NCBI RefSeq assembly: GCF_017873235.1
Contig: NZ_JAGGJZ010000013.1
Span: 1-33,964 of the forward strand
Source of the DNA: Clostridium moniliforme
GTDB taxonomy: Bacteria; Bacillota; Clostridia; Clostridiales; Clostridiaceae
Length of the DNA stretch: 33,964 bases
Direction: 5' to 3'
A program made the translations under genes and the position numbers. Numbering within the stretch: the stretch's first letter is position 1; the number at the start of each line of letters is the position of its first letter. A model generated the notes under the pieces. It was not told the origin of the DNA and ran no database searches. It saw nothing but the letters and a program-made list of their open reading frames with translations. Below, piece by piece: positions 1 through 7,922 of the stretch.

Positions 1-95
1 AACTTACTTTAATAAAAAGAATTGCTGGTTCTAAATGTATTTCTATATTCTGTTCAATTTTCAAAGACCATTTTATCTCGTCGCCCTCAAGCGAC
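1..95 (-). promoter_or_regulatory. Leader of an rRNA operon running off the left edge
   Basis: Read on the minus strand, this is the transcribed leader of an rRNA operon whose 16S gene should start just beyond position 1. A boxA-like element (CTTTGAAAATTGAAC, 52-66) is the kind of antitermination sequence found before 16S rRNA in Firmicutes. A small hairpin (GTCGC/GCGAC, 80-95) sits near the likely transcription start. The 16S gene itself is outside the window, so its presence is inferred from the leader and the two strong promoters behind it. Confidence 0.8.
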
Positions 96-101
96 TTGAT
101 T

Positions 102-130
102 ATATTATCATTTAGAAACTTTTTTGTCAA
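102..130 (-). promoter_or_regulatory. rRNA promoter P2
   Basis: On the minus strand the -35 box is TTGACA (125-130) and the -10 box is TAATAT (102-107), separated by exactly 17 bases. It is the promoter nearest the leader, with a start expected near position 95. Confidence 0.85.
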
Positions 131-172
131 CATTTTTTTAAATATTTTTTATGTTTCTAAAGGACGTTTTTC

Positions 173-201
173 ATTTTATCATTCAGCAACAAAATTGTCA
201 A
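173..201 (-). promoter_or_regulatory. rRNA promoter P1
   Basis: On the minus strand the -35 box is TTGACA (196-201) and the -10 box is TAAAAT (173-178), with a 17-base spacer. It lies 71 bases upstream of P2; tandem promoters of this strength are typical of rRNA operons. The sequence behind it is A-rich on this strand, as expected for an UP element. Confidence 0.8.
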
Positions 202-483
202 CAAATTTTTAGTTGAAAATCAGTTTGTCGAAACTTGTTTGCATCACAGATGACGTGTTTTATCTTATCATAAATTCATTATATCTTAATTTTATATACT
301 TTAATTTAATATTATTTTCTTTATTTTTCTTTAAATTTTTCTTTTTTTCTTTATTTTTTTTATATTGACACTCTAGGTTGTGTTTTTCTTGTTTTTTGCA
401 ATATTTTGAATAATATATGATATTTTCACTATATTTTTATATAATATTTATATGATATACTTTTTATTAAGGCGGTGATTATT
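202..483. other. Intergenic region between rRNA promoters and ung
   Basis: No gene is visible. The region is extremely A+T rich, with a long plus-strand pyrimidine run (about 311-362) that reads as an A-rich tract behind the rRNA promoters. The ung promoter must lie in the right half, but I found no pair of boxes with good spacing. A TTGACA at 365-370 has no matching -10 box at 16-18 bases. Confidence 0.5.
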
Positions 484-1161
484 ATGGGACACATCTTAAA
501 AAATGATTGGGATCCTTTATTAAGTGGTGAATTTCAAAAAGATTACTATAAAAAAATACATAACTTTCTTGTAAGAGAATATAAAACAAAAATAGTTTAT
601 CCTGATATGTATGATATATTTAATGCATTGCATTTCACTCAATATAAAGATGTTAAAGTTGTTATCCTTGGTCAAGACCCTTACCATGGTCCAAACCAAG
701 CACATGGACTTAGCTTCTCTGTTAAACCTGGAAATAAAATACCACCATCATTACTTAATATTTATAAGGAACTTCAAAGTGATTTAGGTTGTTTCATACC
801 TAATAATGGATATTTAAAAAAATGGGCTGATCAAGGAGTTCTTTTATTAAACGCGACACTTACTGTTGAAGGTGGAAAGGCTAACTCTCATCAAAAAATA
901 GGTTGGTCTATATTTACTGATAAAATAATCTCTTTACTTAATGAAAGAGAAGATCCTATTGTATTTATACTTTGGGGAAATAATGCTATTAAAAAGAAAT
1001 CACTAATTACAAATCCAATTCATTATATAATTCAATCTGTTCATCCAAGTCCTTTATCAGCATCAAGAGGATTCTTTGGAAGTAAACCATTTTCAAAAAC
1101 AAATAATTTTTTAATTAAAACGAATAAGAAACCAATTGATTGGCAAATTGAAAATTTATAA
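484..1161 (+). CDS. ung: Uracil-DNA glycosylase
   Basis: This is family 1 uracil-DNA glycosylase, the cytoplasmic base-excision repair enzyme that removes uracil from DNA. Visible signatures are the water-activating motif GQDPYH, the uracil-binding [10 protein letters not shown] segment, the LWGNNA segment and the [13 protein letters not shown] minor-groove loop near the C-terminus. At 225 residues the length is normal. The frame is open from a GTG at 475, but that codon is part of the ribosome binding site (AAGGCGGTG); the ATG at 484 has correct spacing and begins [10 protein letters not shown]. The gene is monocistronic, converges on the acyltransferase gene and shares a hairpin with it. 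The assignment is firm. Confidence 0.97.
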   Translation: MGHILKNDWDPLLSGEFQKDYYKKIHNFLVREYKTKIVYPDMYDIFNALHFTQYKDVKVVILGQDPYHGPNQAHGLSFSVKPGNKIPPSLLNIYKELQSDLGCFIPNNGYLKKWADQGVLLLNATLTVEGGKANSHQKIGWSIFTDKIISLLNEREDPIVFILWGNNAIKKKSLITNPIHYIIQSVHPSPLSASRGFFGSKPFSKTNNFLIKTNKKPIDWQIENL

Positions 1162-1167
1162 AAATAA

Positions 1168-1198
1168 AGCACATCAAACATTAAAACTTTGATGTGCT
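1168..1198. terminator. Bidirectional terminator between ung and acyltransferase gene
   Basis: An 11-bp perfect stem (AGCACATCAAA, 1168-1178, with 1188-1198) lies between the two convergent genes. The minus-strand exit is T-rich (TTTATTTTTA); the plus-strand exit is weaker. Confidence 0.8.
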
Positions 1199-1210
1199 AT
1201 TAATTATGTT

Positions 1211-2341
1211 TTATTCTTTTACATTGGCTGGATATCCAAACATTATCAACAATTTGTTTACTATATTTTTTAAAGTATCAAAATTATCATTTACACCTGT
1301 TATAAACTTAGACTTTGGTAAAAGTGTTATTGCATAAACAATGAACGTTGCAAGGAAAGTTGCTCCAACAGAACTTAAAATTGCATTTCCTACAGGATTT
1401 TCTATTCCAATACCCCTTAATGCAAATATAATTTTATACAAAGCGTAAATATGAATCATATAACCTGCATATGAGTATTTTGATATAAAAGCAACAATTG
1501 AAGATGCTACTTTTTTACTTAAAACATACTCTCCTATTATATAAAACATTAATATATTTGATGTTCTATATACTATATCAAATGCTAAACTATAATCTAT
1601 AAGTTCAAATTGTCTTGAAAACTTATAATAAAATGCTACAACAAAAATTCCATATATAACATATCTAAACTTATTTACTATTTTATTAAATATTTCATAA
1701 TTGAAAGCTGCATACATACCAAAAATAACATATATACTCCAAAATAATATTGAAATATTTACAAATCTCATTTGTAACTCAGTAGGTTGCCCAAATAAAA
1801 TTTTAGCCATCCCCTCTTTAATTGCACTTTGATGTATTGATATGTACATATAACCTTTTAAAATTACTAGAAATGCTCCTATTCTTATAATTTTATTTTG
1901 TTTATGAATAAATCGTCCTATATATATTAATATTGGGAATATAATAACAAGTCTTATAAACATCCCCATATACCAAAGGTGAAAACATCCATTTCCAGAT
2001 ATAGTTTCTGCAAAGAAATTTCCTATCCTTTCTGGATTATATAATTTCATATTTATATAAGAGAAAATAAAATATGGAATTATTAAATAAAATAATCTGT
2101 TCTTATAATATCTTTTTAAATCTAAATTTTCTTTATAGCTATAAGCAGTCGTTAAACCACTTATAAATAAAAATATTGCAACTCCTGGCTCTGCAATAAC
2201 CATTAGTACATTTGCTAATGTTATTTGTCCTATTGGCATTGAGAAATTTGATGGTGTACTACCTAAAGCATGCTGCATTATTACAAAAAAGAAAGCAAAA
2301 GCTCTAAGCATTTCTATCTCTTTTAATCTTTTTTTCTTCAT
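1211..2341 (-). CDS. Membrane acyltransferase, acyltransferase-3 family
   Basis: This is an integral-membrane O-acyltransferase of the acyltransferase-3 (OafA/YrhL/WecH-like) family, which transfers acyl groups to cell-surface sugars or lipids. The opening segment (residues 8-30) holds the family's conserved R13 and H24 in LRAFAFFFVIMQH. About ten hydrophobic segments follow across the 376 residues, as expected for the family. The start ATG is preceded by GGGGGAG. The gene is monocistronic, and no polysaccharide gene lies next to it to suggest the acceptor. The family is clear; the substrate cannot be read from sequence. Confidence 0.88.
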   Translation of the reverse strand: MKKKRLKEIEMLRAFAFFFVIMQHALGSTPSNFSMPIGQITLANVLMVIAEPGVAIFLFISGLTTAYSYKENLDLKRYYKNRLFYLIIPYFIFSYINMKLYNPERIGNFFAETISGNGCFHLWYMGMFIRLVIIFPILIYIGRFIHKQNKIIRIGAFLVILKGYMYISIHQSAIKEGMAKILFGQPTELQMRFVNISILFWSIYVIFGMYAAFNYEIFNKIVNKFRYVIYGIFVVAFYYKFSRQFELIDYSLAFDIVYRTSNILMFYIIGEYVLSKKVASSIVAFISKYSYAGYMIHIYALYKIIFALRGIGIENPVGNAILSSVGATFLATFIVYAITLLPKSKFITGVNDNFDTLKNIVNKLLIMFGYPANVKE

Positions 2342-2415
2342 AATACTCCCCCATTTTCATTTAAAATTATACATTATAAATTCATGAATAAATAGTTATT
2401 TCAGAAATTTCTTAT

Positions 2416-2446
2416 TAAAAAAAGGATGTGTAAAAATCACATCCTT
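2416..2446 (-). terminator. Terminator of the small membrane protein gene
   Basis: A 9-bp stem (AAGGATGTG, 2422-2430, with 2438-2446) is followed on the minus strand by a run of seven T. It lies about 140 bases past the stop of the gene at 2585-2773. Confidence 0.75.
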
Positions 2447-2584
2447 AATATGTATTAAAATTTAAATAATAAATCTTTAATTTGTTAATTTAATAAGCTC
2501 GGGTTTTTGATTTTCTATTGTCCTTTTAAATCGCTTTTTAACGTGAGTAGTTAAAAACAAATAACAAATTTTATCTTTTGAATA

Positions 2585-2773
2585 TTATTTTTTTAATCTT
2601 TTAAAAAATATATAAAGCAAGGTTGAAATTATTCCACAAACCCCTCCAAATGAAAAAAATAAAGTTACCTCTCCAATAACAGCACCAAGTAATGTTCCTA
2701 TTCCAACTCCAAAAACTATACCTTTCGTGACCAAAGCATATTCATAATCTGTTAAATTAGCCTTTTCAAACAA
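2585..2773 (-). CDS. Small membrane protein with glycine-rich segments
   Basis: I do not recognise this protein of about 62 residues. A polar N-terminus (FEKANLTDYEYALVTKG) is followed by two hydrophobic, glycine-rich segments resembling a glycine zipper and a basic tail (FFKRLKK), which suggests a hairpin in the membrane. The frame is open from GTG at 2782, but that codon overlaps the ribosome binding site AAGGAG. The TTG at 2773 sits 8 bases beyond the site and is the likelier start. The gene stands alone with its own terminator. Confidence 0.6.
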   Translation of the reverse strand: MFEKANLTDYEYALVTKGIVFGVGIGTLLGAVIGEVTLFFSFGGVCGIISTLLYIFFKRLKK

Positions 2774-2953
2774 TTCAATCACTCCTTAAACCCATAATCT
2801 TACTTTTATTATAAAATATACTTCTTAATAATTCCTTAATTAAACCTTAAATAACAATTATCCAAATAAAAATTTATTATATTTTATTAAATCACCAAAT
2901 TATATCGATTAAAAAATTTTTTCTTATTATTTATTAAAATCTTTTTTTGTATA

Positions 2954-2980
2954 CAAAAAAAACACTAACAAATGTTAGTG
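2954..2980 (-). terminator. Terminator of the 5S-tRNA-Phe unit
   Basis: On the minus strand an 8-bp perfect stem (CACTAACA/TGTTAGTG, 2963-2980) is followed by eight T. It begins 8 bases past the tRNA CCA end. Confidence 0.9.
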
Positions 2981-2987
2981 CTTCCAT

Positions 2988-3063
<76 letters not shown>

Positions 3064-3070
3064 ATACAAA

Positions 3071-3186
3071 CCTAGCAATGTCCTACTCTCCCACACAGTC
3101 ACCCATGCAGTACCATCGGCGCTATAGAGCTTAACTTTCCTGTTCGGAATGGAAAGGAGTGTTTCCTCTATGCCATTATCACTAGA
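3071..3186 (-). rRNA. rrf: 5S ribosomal RNA
   Basis: The minus strand carries a complete 5S rRNA of about 116 nt with the conserved CCATTCCGAACAGG loop region, the GCGCCGATGGTACTGCATGGG segment and the GGGAGAGTAGGACATTGC end. The terminal helix is kept with paired changes (CTAG on both strands), so it looks functional. No 23S sequence precedes it: its own promoter ends about 10 bases upstream. It is therefore a stand-alone 5S gene, followed 7 bases later by tRNA-Phe. Confidence 0.95.
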
Positions 3187-3196
3187 TACATTTCAT

Positions 3197-3225
3197 ATTA
3201 TAACTAATCTTTAGTGCAGTGTCAA
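3197..3225 (-). promoter_or_regulatory. Perfect consensus promoter of the 5S-tRNA-Phe unit
   Basis: On the minus strand the -35 box is TTGACA (3220-3225) and the -10 box is TATAAT (3197-3202), both perfect, with a 17-base spacer. The expected start near 3190 is a few bases before the mature 5S end. Confidence 0.92.
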
Positions 3226-3320
3226 AGCTTTTGTTAAAAAAGTTTTATTATATTTTTAATTTTATTTTTTATACAAGTATGTAATAATTGAGTTAAATTA
3301 TAATTACAGGAGATGTTTTT

Positions 3321-4070
3321 ATGAATAATAATGAATTATCATATATAGAAAAACTAGCAGAAATTCTAAAAGATAGTAATAATATTGTTTTCTTTGGTGG
3401 TGCTGGAATGAGTACTGAATCTGGAATACCTGACTTTAGAAGTGCAAATGGATTATATAGTGAAAAGCTAAATATTAATTTCACTCCTGAGCAACTTGTA
3501 TCTCATAGTTTTTATGTTAAATATCCAAAGGAGTTTTTTAATTTTTATAAAGAAAAACTTATATACCCTAATGCTAAGCCAAATGCTGGACACAATGCAC
3601 TAGCTAAACTCGAAAAAATGGGAAAACTTAAAGCTATAGTTACTCAAAATATAGATGGATTACATCAAGCTGCTGGTTCTAAAAATGTTTATGAACTTCA
3701 TGGATCAGTTTTAAGAAATTATTGTACTAAATGTCATTCTTTTTATGATGAAAAGTTTATTTTAGATTCTAAAGATATTCCAACTTGTCCAAAATGCGGT
3801 GGAATAGTTAAGCCTGATGTTGTTTTATATGAGGAAGGACTAGATGAAGCTACTATCCAAGGTGCGATTAGGGCAATATCTCAAGCTGACACTTTAATTA
3901 TTGGAGGAACATCATTAGTTGTTTATCCAGCGGCTGGACTTATTGATTACTTTAGAGGAAGAAATCTTGTTCTTATAAACAAAAGTACTACACCAGCTGA
4001 TAGTAAAGCTAATTTACTAATCAATGATGATATTTCTAAGGTATTAACAGAAGCTATCAATAATTTATAA
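3321..4070 (+). CDS. cobB: NAD-dependent protein deacylase, sirtuin (CobB type)
   Basis: This cytoplasmic sirtuin removes acyl groups from lysines using NAD+. Motifs in order are the NAD loop GAGMSTESGIPDFR (27-40), TQNIDGLH (108-115), the catalytic histidine H127 in ELHG, a zinc ribbon with C135, C138, C156 and C159, and the nucleotide-binding GGTSLVVYPAAG near the C-terminus. The length (249 residues) is normal. The start ATG has a strong site (ACAGGAGA). It is divergent from the 5S unit and convergent with the SIR2-HerA island. A decayed copy of part of this gene lies at 7582-7758. It is a metabolic or regulatory sirtuin, different in class from the SIR2 protein of the island. Confidence 0.96.
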   Translation: MNNNELSYIEKLAEILKDSNNIVFFGGAGMSTESGIPDFRSANGLYSEKLNINFTPEQLVSHSFYVKYPKEFFNFYKEKLIYPNAKPNAGHNALAKLEKMGKLKAIVTQNIDGLHQAAGSKNVYELHGSVLRNYCTKCHSFYDEKFILDSKDIPTCPKCGGIVKPDVVLYEEGLDEATIQGAIRAISQADTLIIGGTSLVVYPAAGLIDYFRGRNLVLINKSTTPADSKANLLINDDISKVLTEAINNL

Positions 4071-4071
4071 A

Positions 4072-4110
4072 AAATATGTTGCAAATTTTAATTTAATTTG
4101 CAACATATTT
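4072..4110. terminator. Bidirectional terminator between the sirtuin gene and the island
   Basis: A 16-bp perfect stem (4072-4087 with 4095-4110) with a 7-base loop and A/T runs on both sides can end transcription of the sirtuin gene (plus) and of the three-gene island (minus). Confidence 0.9.
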
Positions 4111-4119
4111 TACTAAATA

Positions 4120-4374
4120 CTATTTATATTTCTTTAATTCTGTTATTTCACATTCTATTCCTAAAAAAAGTGCTAATTCATCTGCTATTTCTTCAATATC
4201 TTCTTTACTATATTTATTTTCATCTAAATGAAATGTAAAATATGACTGATTACCATCATCTAAATATATTTCGTATGGATTACCAAAGTTTCTAATACTC
4301 CACTTACAACTAGGCTTTTTATCTCTAACCATCCTTTTCATTTGTAGAAAAGATATAAAATTTAATTCTTCCAT
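4120..4374 (-). CDS. 84-residue protein of unknown function, last gene of the SIR2-HerA island
   Basis: I do not recognise this protein. It has a basic N-terminal part (QMKRMVRDKKPSCKWSIRN), a predicted beta-rich middle (EIYLDDGNQSYFTFHLDE) and an acidic, probably helical stretch (YSKEDIEEIADELALFLG). It has no signal peptide or membrane segment. It starts 54 bases after the HerA stop on the same strand, with only a weak ribosome binding site (GTGGA), and ends just before the strong bidirectional hairpin. It is thus probably co-transcribed with the SIR2 and HerA genes. It could be an accessory or regulatory part of that system, or an unrelated passenger; the sequence does not decide. Confidence 0.6.
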   Translation of the reverse strand: MEELNFISFLQMKRMVRDKKPSCKWSIRNFGNPYEIYLDDGNQSYFTFHLDENKYSKEDIEEIADELALFLGIECEITELKKYK

Positions 4375-4427
4375 ATATATTCCACATAATTAATTATTTA
4401 ACAGTTTTATATTCTATAGTTTTTAAA

Positions 4428-6263
4428 TCAACTCCATAATTCTTCAACTTTTATTGTTTCACTTTTAGGTTGCTTATCTTCATCTAGCTTGTCTACTTGT
4501 ACTAATACCGGAAAATTACTAGCCATACCTGTAAATATGCATGCACCTTGTGGTAATATCGGAATCATTTCATACGATGCATTATCTAAAAATGATACGC
4601 TTTTCCCAATAGCTTTTATATCTTCGTTATTAACCAACCTATGCAAAAAATAATTATGCAATTGAGAAATAAGAGTATCTGATATATCTGATGGTCTTTG
4701 ACTTGAAATCGTTAGAAATGTTCCAAACTTTCTTCCCTCTTTTATTATTTCTTCAAATACTTCCAATCTGTAATCTTTCCACATAGCACTTTCTCTTTCT
4801 GAGTTACTTGATAAAATGTTATGAGCCTCATCAATTATTATATTAAAAAATTTCTTTTCGACAGATAACTTTTGTTTATCATATTCTTTTTTGCATATTA
4901 TCATAGGTATTATTTTTCTCATATTAATATTTACATCTACTAAGGAAATAACAACCATATTGCTATTATCTGTATTATATATATTAGAAGTAAAAACCTT
5001 TCTTAAATCATTTAATCGTATATCCAATCTCTTAATTAATGGTGCTATATGCTCTTCATTAATATAACTTCTTTGCAATCCACCTAAATACATTATTTTT
5101 ACTGTAAAATAAAATAAATCAAAGTAATTAATATTATCACTATTGAAATTGCAATTTTCTCTAATTAATTTATTATTTAAAGTAATTACATATTCATTGC
5201 TTTTATACTCTTCAAAATTATTTAAATATTCATCTTTTACATCTTTTCGTTTTATATAAAATGAATTACGGCTGCTATTAAATATTAATATGTTAAATAT
5301 TCTTTTCTCATCCTCTGTTATATTATTAAAAAATATATCAACTAGATCTTTATACTTGCTTCTTAATAGCATATATTTATCTCCGCAATTAAATATATTA
5401 TTAAATATTTTATTAACTTCGTTTACCACTTTCCCGCAAGTATCCTTGCTATTTACTATCTCTTTAAACTTTTTTATACAGATTTTTAGAAATGGTTGTT
5501 GAGTTTTCTCAGTTGCTTCAGTTATTATTGCCCAAAATTCTAATTCAAATAAATATTCTATATCTAATGGATACTTATCGCCTTGTTGTCTTGTTGATAA
5601 ATGATATACCTTTTTATATTCATCTTTACAAATACTATTTTCATACTCTCCGTTAAAGTCTATCAACAAAAATTTACTGTTCTTTTTAAAGTTGTCATTA
5701 TCAGAATATATATTAAATAATTCTGTATAAATCTTAGCTAATGTATTAGATTTTCCACTACCTGTATTTCCAAATATACCAATATGACTTGCAAAAAGTT
5801 CTTGAACTCCTAATTTTAATTTATAATCTTCATATGAGATAATATTTCCTATTTGAATCCTTGATTCATTCTTATTAGAGAATGCAAATACCTCCTCTAC
5901 TTCTTCTTCTCTTAGTACATATATATAATTCGAAATAAGTGGTAATTGAGTTAGTCCTCTTTTAAATTTATTACTACTATCTATACATCCTACTATTCTA
6001 ATTTCTAATATTCTTTTTATTTCTTCTGTTGAATTTTTATATCTATATGAATTATTATCTTCAACAATATATTCTCCCTCAATTTTCCCTATAATATTAC
6101 TAAACCCAGTTCTAATCTTTATAAATCCGCCAACTGATATATTTTTTACTACCTTGCCATTATAATTGATGTATAATGAATTTTTTTGTTCATATACTTT
6201 AGCACGTATCTTCTGTCCACGTACTTCTATTACTTCACCTACTTTCAATATATCATTATCCAT
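4428..6263 (-). CDS. herA: HerA-type ATPase of a SIR2-HerA defence system
   Basis: This is a 611-residue HerA/FtsK-superfamily (DUF87-type) hexameric ATPase. Residues 1-160 form a beta-rich region like the HAS barrel that starts HerA proteins. Walker A is GNTGSGKS (165-172), followed by LLIDFNGEY (199-207). Walker B is IIIDEAH (475-481), and GRKFGTFLTISSQRPSDI (510-527) holds the expected sensor and arginine-finger residues. The start overlaps the end of the SIR2 gene by 8 bases with a good site (GGGGAG), so the two are translationally coupled. In known SIR2-HerA (Nezha) systems HerA assembles with the SIR2 NADase and helps trigger NAD+ loss on phage infection. No NurA gene is adjacent, which argues against archaeal-style end resection. 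Confidence 0.92.
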   Translation of the reverse strand: MDNDILKVGEVIEVRGQKIRAKVYEQKNSLYINYNGKVVKNISVGGFIKIRTGFSNIIGKIEGEYIVEDNNSYRYKNSTEEIKRILEIRIVGCIDSSNKFKRGLTQLPLISNYIYVLREEEVEEVFAFSNKNESRIQIGNIISYEDYKLKLGVQELFASHIGIFGNTGSGKSNTLAKIYTELFNIYSDNDNFKKNSKFLLIDFNGEYENSICKDEYKKVYHLSTRQQGDKYPLDIEYLFELEFWAIITEATEKTQQPFLKICIKKFKEIVNSKDTCGKVVNEVNKIFNNIFNCGDKYMLLRSKYKDLVDIFFNNITEDEKRIFNILIFNSSRNSFYIKRKDVKDEYLNNFEEYKSNEYVITLNNKLIRENCNFNSDNINYFDLFYFTVKIMYLGGLQRSYINEEHIAPLIKRLDIRLNDLRKVFTSNIYNTDNSNMVVISLVDVNINMRKIIPMIICKKEYDKQKLSVEKKFFNIIIDEAHNILSSNSERESAMWKDYRLEVFEEIIKEGRKFGTFLTISSQRPSDISDTLISQLHNYFLHRLVNNEDIKAIGKSVSFLDNASYEMIPILPQGACIFTGMASNFPVLVQVDKLDEDKQPKSETIKVEELWS

Positions 6264-7482
6264 TTTCTTTTCTCCCCTTAATAACCTTACCTAAAAATTC
6301 ATTTACTTCTTTTAATGTTATTTTTTCTTCTTGTTTATCTGTTGCAACTTCTCCCAAAAATTCAGTAACCTCATAATCTTCTCCACTTTCAATATTTTCA
6401 TCCCACTCTAATCTACCAATAATCCAAACGTTATTATTAAACCTAAACTTTTCTTCAAATCTCTTTTTATCCTTATCTGAATATGAGAATATTATTAATA
6501 GTAATGATGGATTATTTAAAGCCCTTTTAGTTAAATCTTCTATATGTTCATCGTAAAACGAAAATCCATAAGCAATTAATAGAGTATTTCCTCTCTCTAA
6601 TTCATTACAATAAATTCTTAACAACTCATAATAATTTTTATTAACAATTGTATCACTGAACTTTTGCTTGGTAGGGTTGACTATTTTAAACGAATTTTTA
6701 TAGGTTGAAGTAAAATCCATATATTCTTTTTCATTTGTGACGTCGAATTCTTCTAAAATAGAATCTATCTTTTCTTTACTAATTTCATCCCACTCTAAAT
6801 CATTTACTTTACTTAACAGCTCAGTTCTATCATTATTTAGTATTTTTTTCTCCTTAACATAAAAATCCTCTAATTTCGAAATATAATTTCCATAAATCAA
6901 CTTTCCATCTTCTCTATCACTAGATTTCCATGTTATCGATCCATGAATTTTATATAAATTAAAAATAGGTAACAAAGATGCCCTATTACTAAAAAGCACT
7001 TGTTTATAATATATTTTATTATAATTTGAAGTTGAAAAATATGGTTTTATAAGACCTTGAAATCCATCATTATATTCTATGCATTCCTCTTCCATTGCTA
7101 ATTCTAATACGACATCATAATTAGTTGTAAATATATTTAGCTGTTTCTGTAAAACTACATTATCTCTAATATTTAATATTTGTTGCCATAAATTTAAAAA
7201 CTCACATTGTTCTTTTAATACACTCATATCATTAAGTTTTGTAGCCATAGGATATATACTTGTCTCAAAGAAATTCCAATATAACAATGCTTCTAATGCA
7301 ATATATTTGTCGTTGTGTGGTTCCTTTTGTATTATTTCCATAAACCTTTCCATAGTGCCTAATGTACTTAATACATTTGCTGAAAATCCTGCACCTAATA
7401 ATAAGTTTAAATTATCCGACTCTAATAACTTTATAATAATCTTTTGAAAGTTTTCATCATTTAAATATTTTATTTCAGCCAT
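6256..7482 (-). CDS. SIR2-domain NADase of a SIR2-HerA defence system
   Basis: This 408-residue protein has the divergent SIR2 fold seen in anti-phage NADases rather than the zinc-ribbon sirtuin fold. The NAD loop is LLLGAGFS (27-34), the asparagine motif is FTTNYDVVLE (118-127, N121), the catalytic histidine is H180 in LYKIHGSITW, and a late motif is IAYGFSFYDEHI (303-314). No paired cysteines for zinc are seen. A strong site (AGGAGA) precedes the ATG. It is the first gene of the island and overlaps the HerA gene. Family knowledge says such proteins hydrolyse NAD+ during infection and so abort phage growth. The activity and the phages sensed are inferred, not shown. Confidence 0.92.
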   Translation of the reverse strand: MAEIKYLNDENFQKIIIKLLESDNLNLLLGAGFSANVLSTLGTMERFMEIIQKEPHNDKYIALEALLYWNFFETSIYPMATKLNDMSVLKEQCEFLNLWQQILNIRDNVVLQKQLNIFTTNYDVVLELAMEEECIEYNDGFQGLIKPYFSTSNYNKIYYKQVLFSNRASLLPIFNLYKIHGSITWKSSDREDGKLIYGNYISKLEDFYVKEKKILNNDRTELLSKVNDLEWDEISKEKIDSILEEFDVTNEKEYMDFTSTYKNSFKIVNPTKQKFSDTIVNKNYYELLRIYCNELERGNTLLIAYGFSFYDEHIEDLTKRALNNPSLLLIIFSYSDKDKKRFEEKFRFNNNVWIIGRLEWDENIESGEDYEVTEFLGEVATDKQEEKITLKEVNEFLGKVIKGRKENG

Positions 7483-7581
7483 TTGAAAATTCTCCTAAAA
7501 AAACTAATCTTTATTCTATATTCTACCATATAATTATATATTTAATAAAAAAAATTCACCAGCAATTTGCCTTGATTCTCT
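7483..7581. other. Upstream region of the SIR2-HerA island
   Basis: This short stretch holds the ribosome binding site of the SIR2 gene and must hold the island promoter. A TAGAAT and a TATAAT on the minus strand are possible -10 boxes, but no -35 box is convincing. The right end abuts the sirtuin remnant abruptly. Confidence 0.4.
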
Positions 7582-7758
7582 ACCGAATCTGGAATACCAG
7601 ACTTTAGAAGTGCAAATGGATTATATAGTGAAAATCTAAATATTAATTTCACTCCTGAATAATTATTATATAATAATTTTTATGTTAAACTTGAAAAAAT
7701 GGATAAACTTAACGCTATAGTTACTAAAAATGTAAATGTATTACATCAAGCTGTTGAT
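7582..7758 (+). pseudogene. Decayed partial copy of the neighbouring sirtuin gene
   Basis: This stretch matches the intact sirtuin gene from codon 33 to about codon 118. It starts at the TESGIPDFRSANGLYSE coding stretch and ends at the LHQA stretch. Codon 58 (CAA) has become TAA. An in-frame 87-base block corresponding to 3522-3608 of the intact gene is missing, between short TAAA matches. The NAD motif TQNIDGLH has decayed to TKNVNVLH. No start region and no C-terminal part remain. The remnant lies in the same orientation as the intact gene, on the other side of the SIR2-HerA island. Confidence 0.93.
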
Positions 7759-7922
7759 TTATTATAATAATACTATTTTAAAATTGGCTATGATTTAAAC
7801 TGGTGTGGATTTTAGATAGAACTGTAAAACATAACCTAAATTTTAAATATTAATAAGTAATTGAATAATCTAAGCTAATAAGAAATATATTTATAATATA
7901 TAAATCTTTTTGGAGCTCTAGA
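7759..7922. other. Short intergenic region after the sirtuin remnant
   Basis: No further sirtuin sequence is recognisable. A short stretch near 7788-7815 reads GYDLNWCGF then a stop, and could be another gene remnant, but I cannot identify it. The right end holds the GGAG site for the next gene. Confidence 0.35.

Noticed and set aside
365..370. TTGACA as the -35 box of ung
   Set aside because: No acceptable -10 box lies 16-18 bases downstream, and it is over 100 bases from the start codon.
5290..5502. Open frame of 70 codons on the plus strand inside the HerA gene
   Set aside because: It lies opposite a firmly identified gene, has no ribosome binding site and reads as low-complexity Leu/Ile/Ser, as expected for an antisense frame of A/T-rich DNA.
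4428..6263. Reading the ATPase as an FtsK or VirB4-type conjugation ATPase
   Set aside because: No relaxase, type IV secretion or transfer gene is nearby, the N-terminal beta region fits a HerA barrel, and the overlap with a SIR2 gene fits SIR2-HerA.
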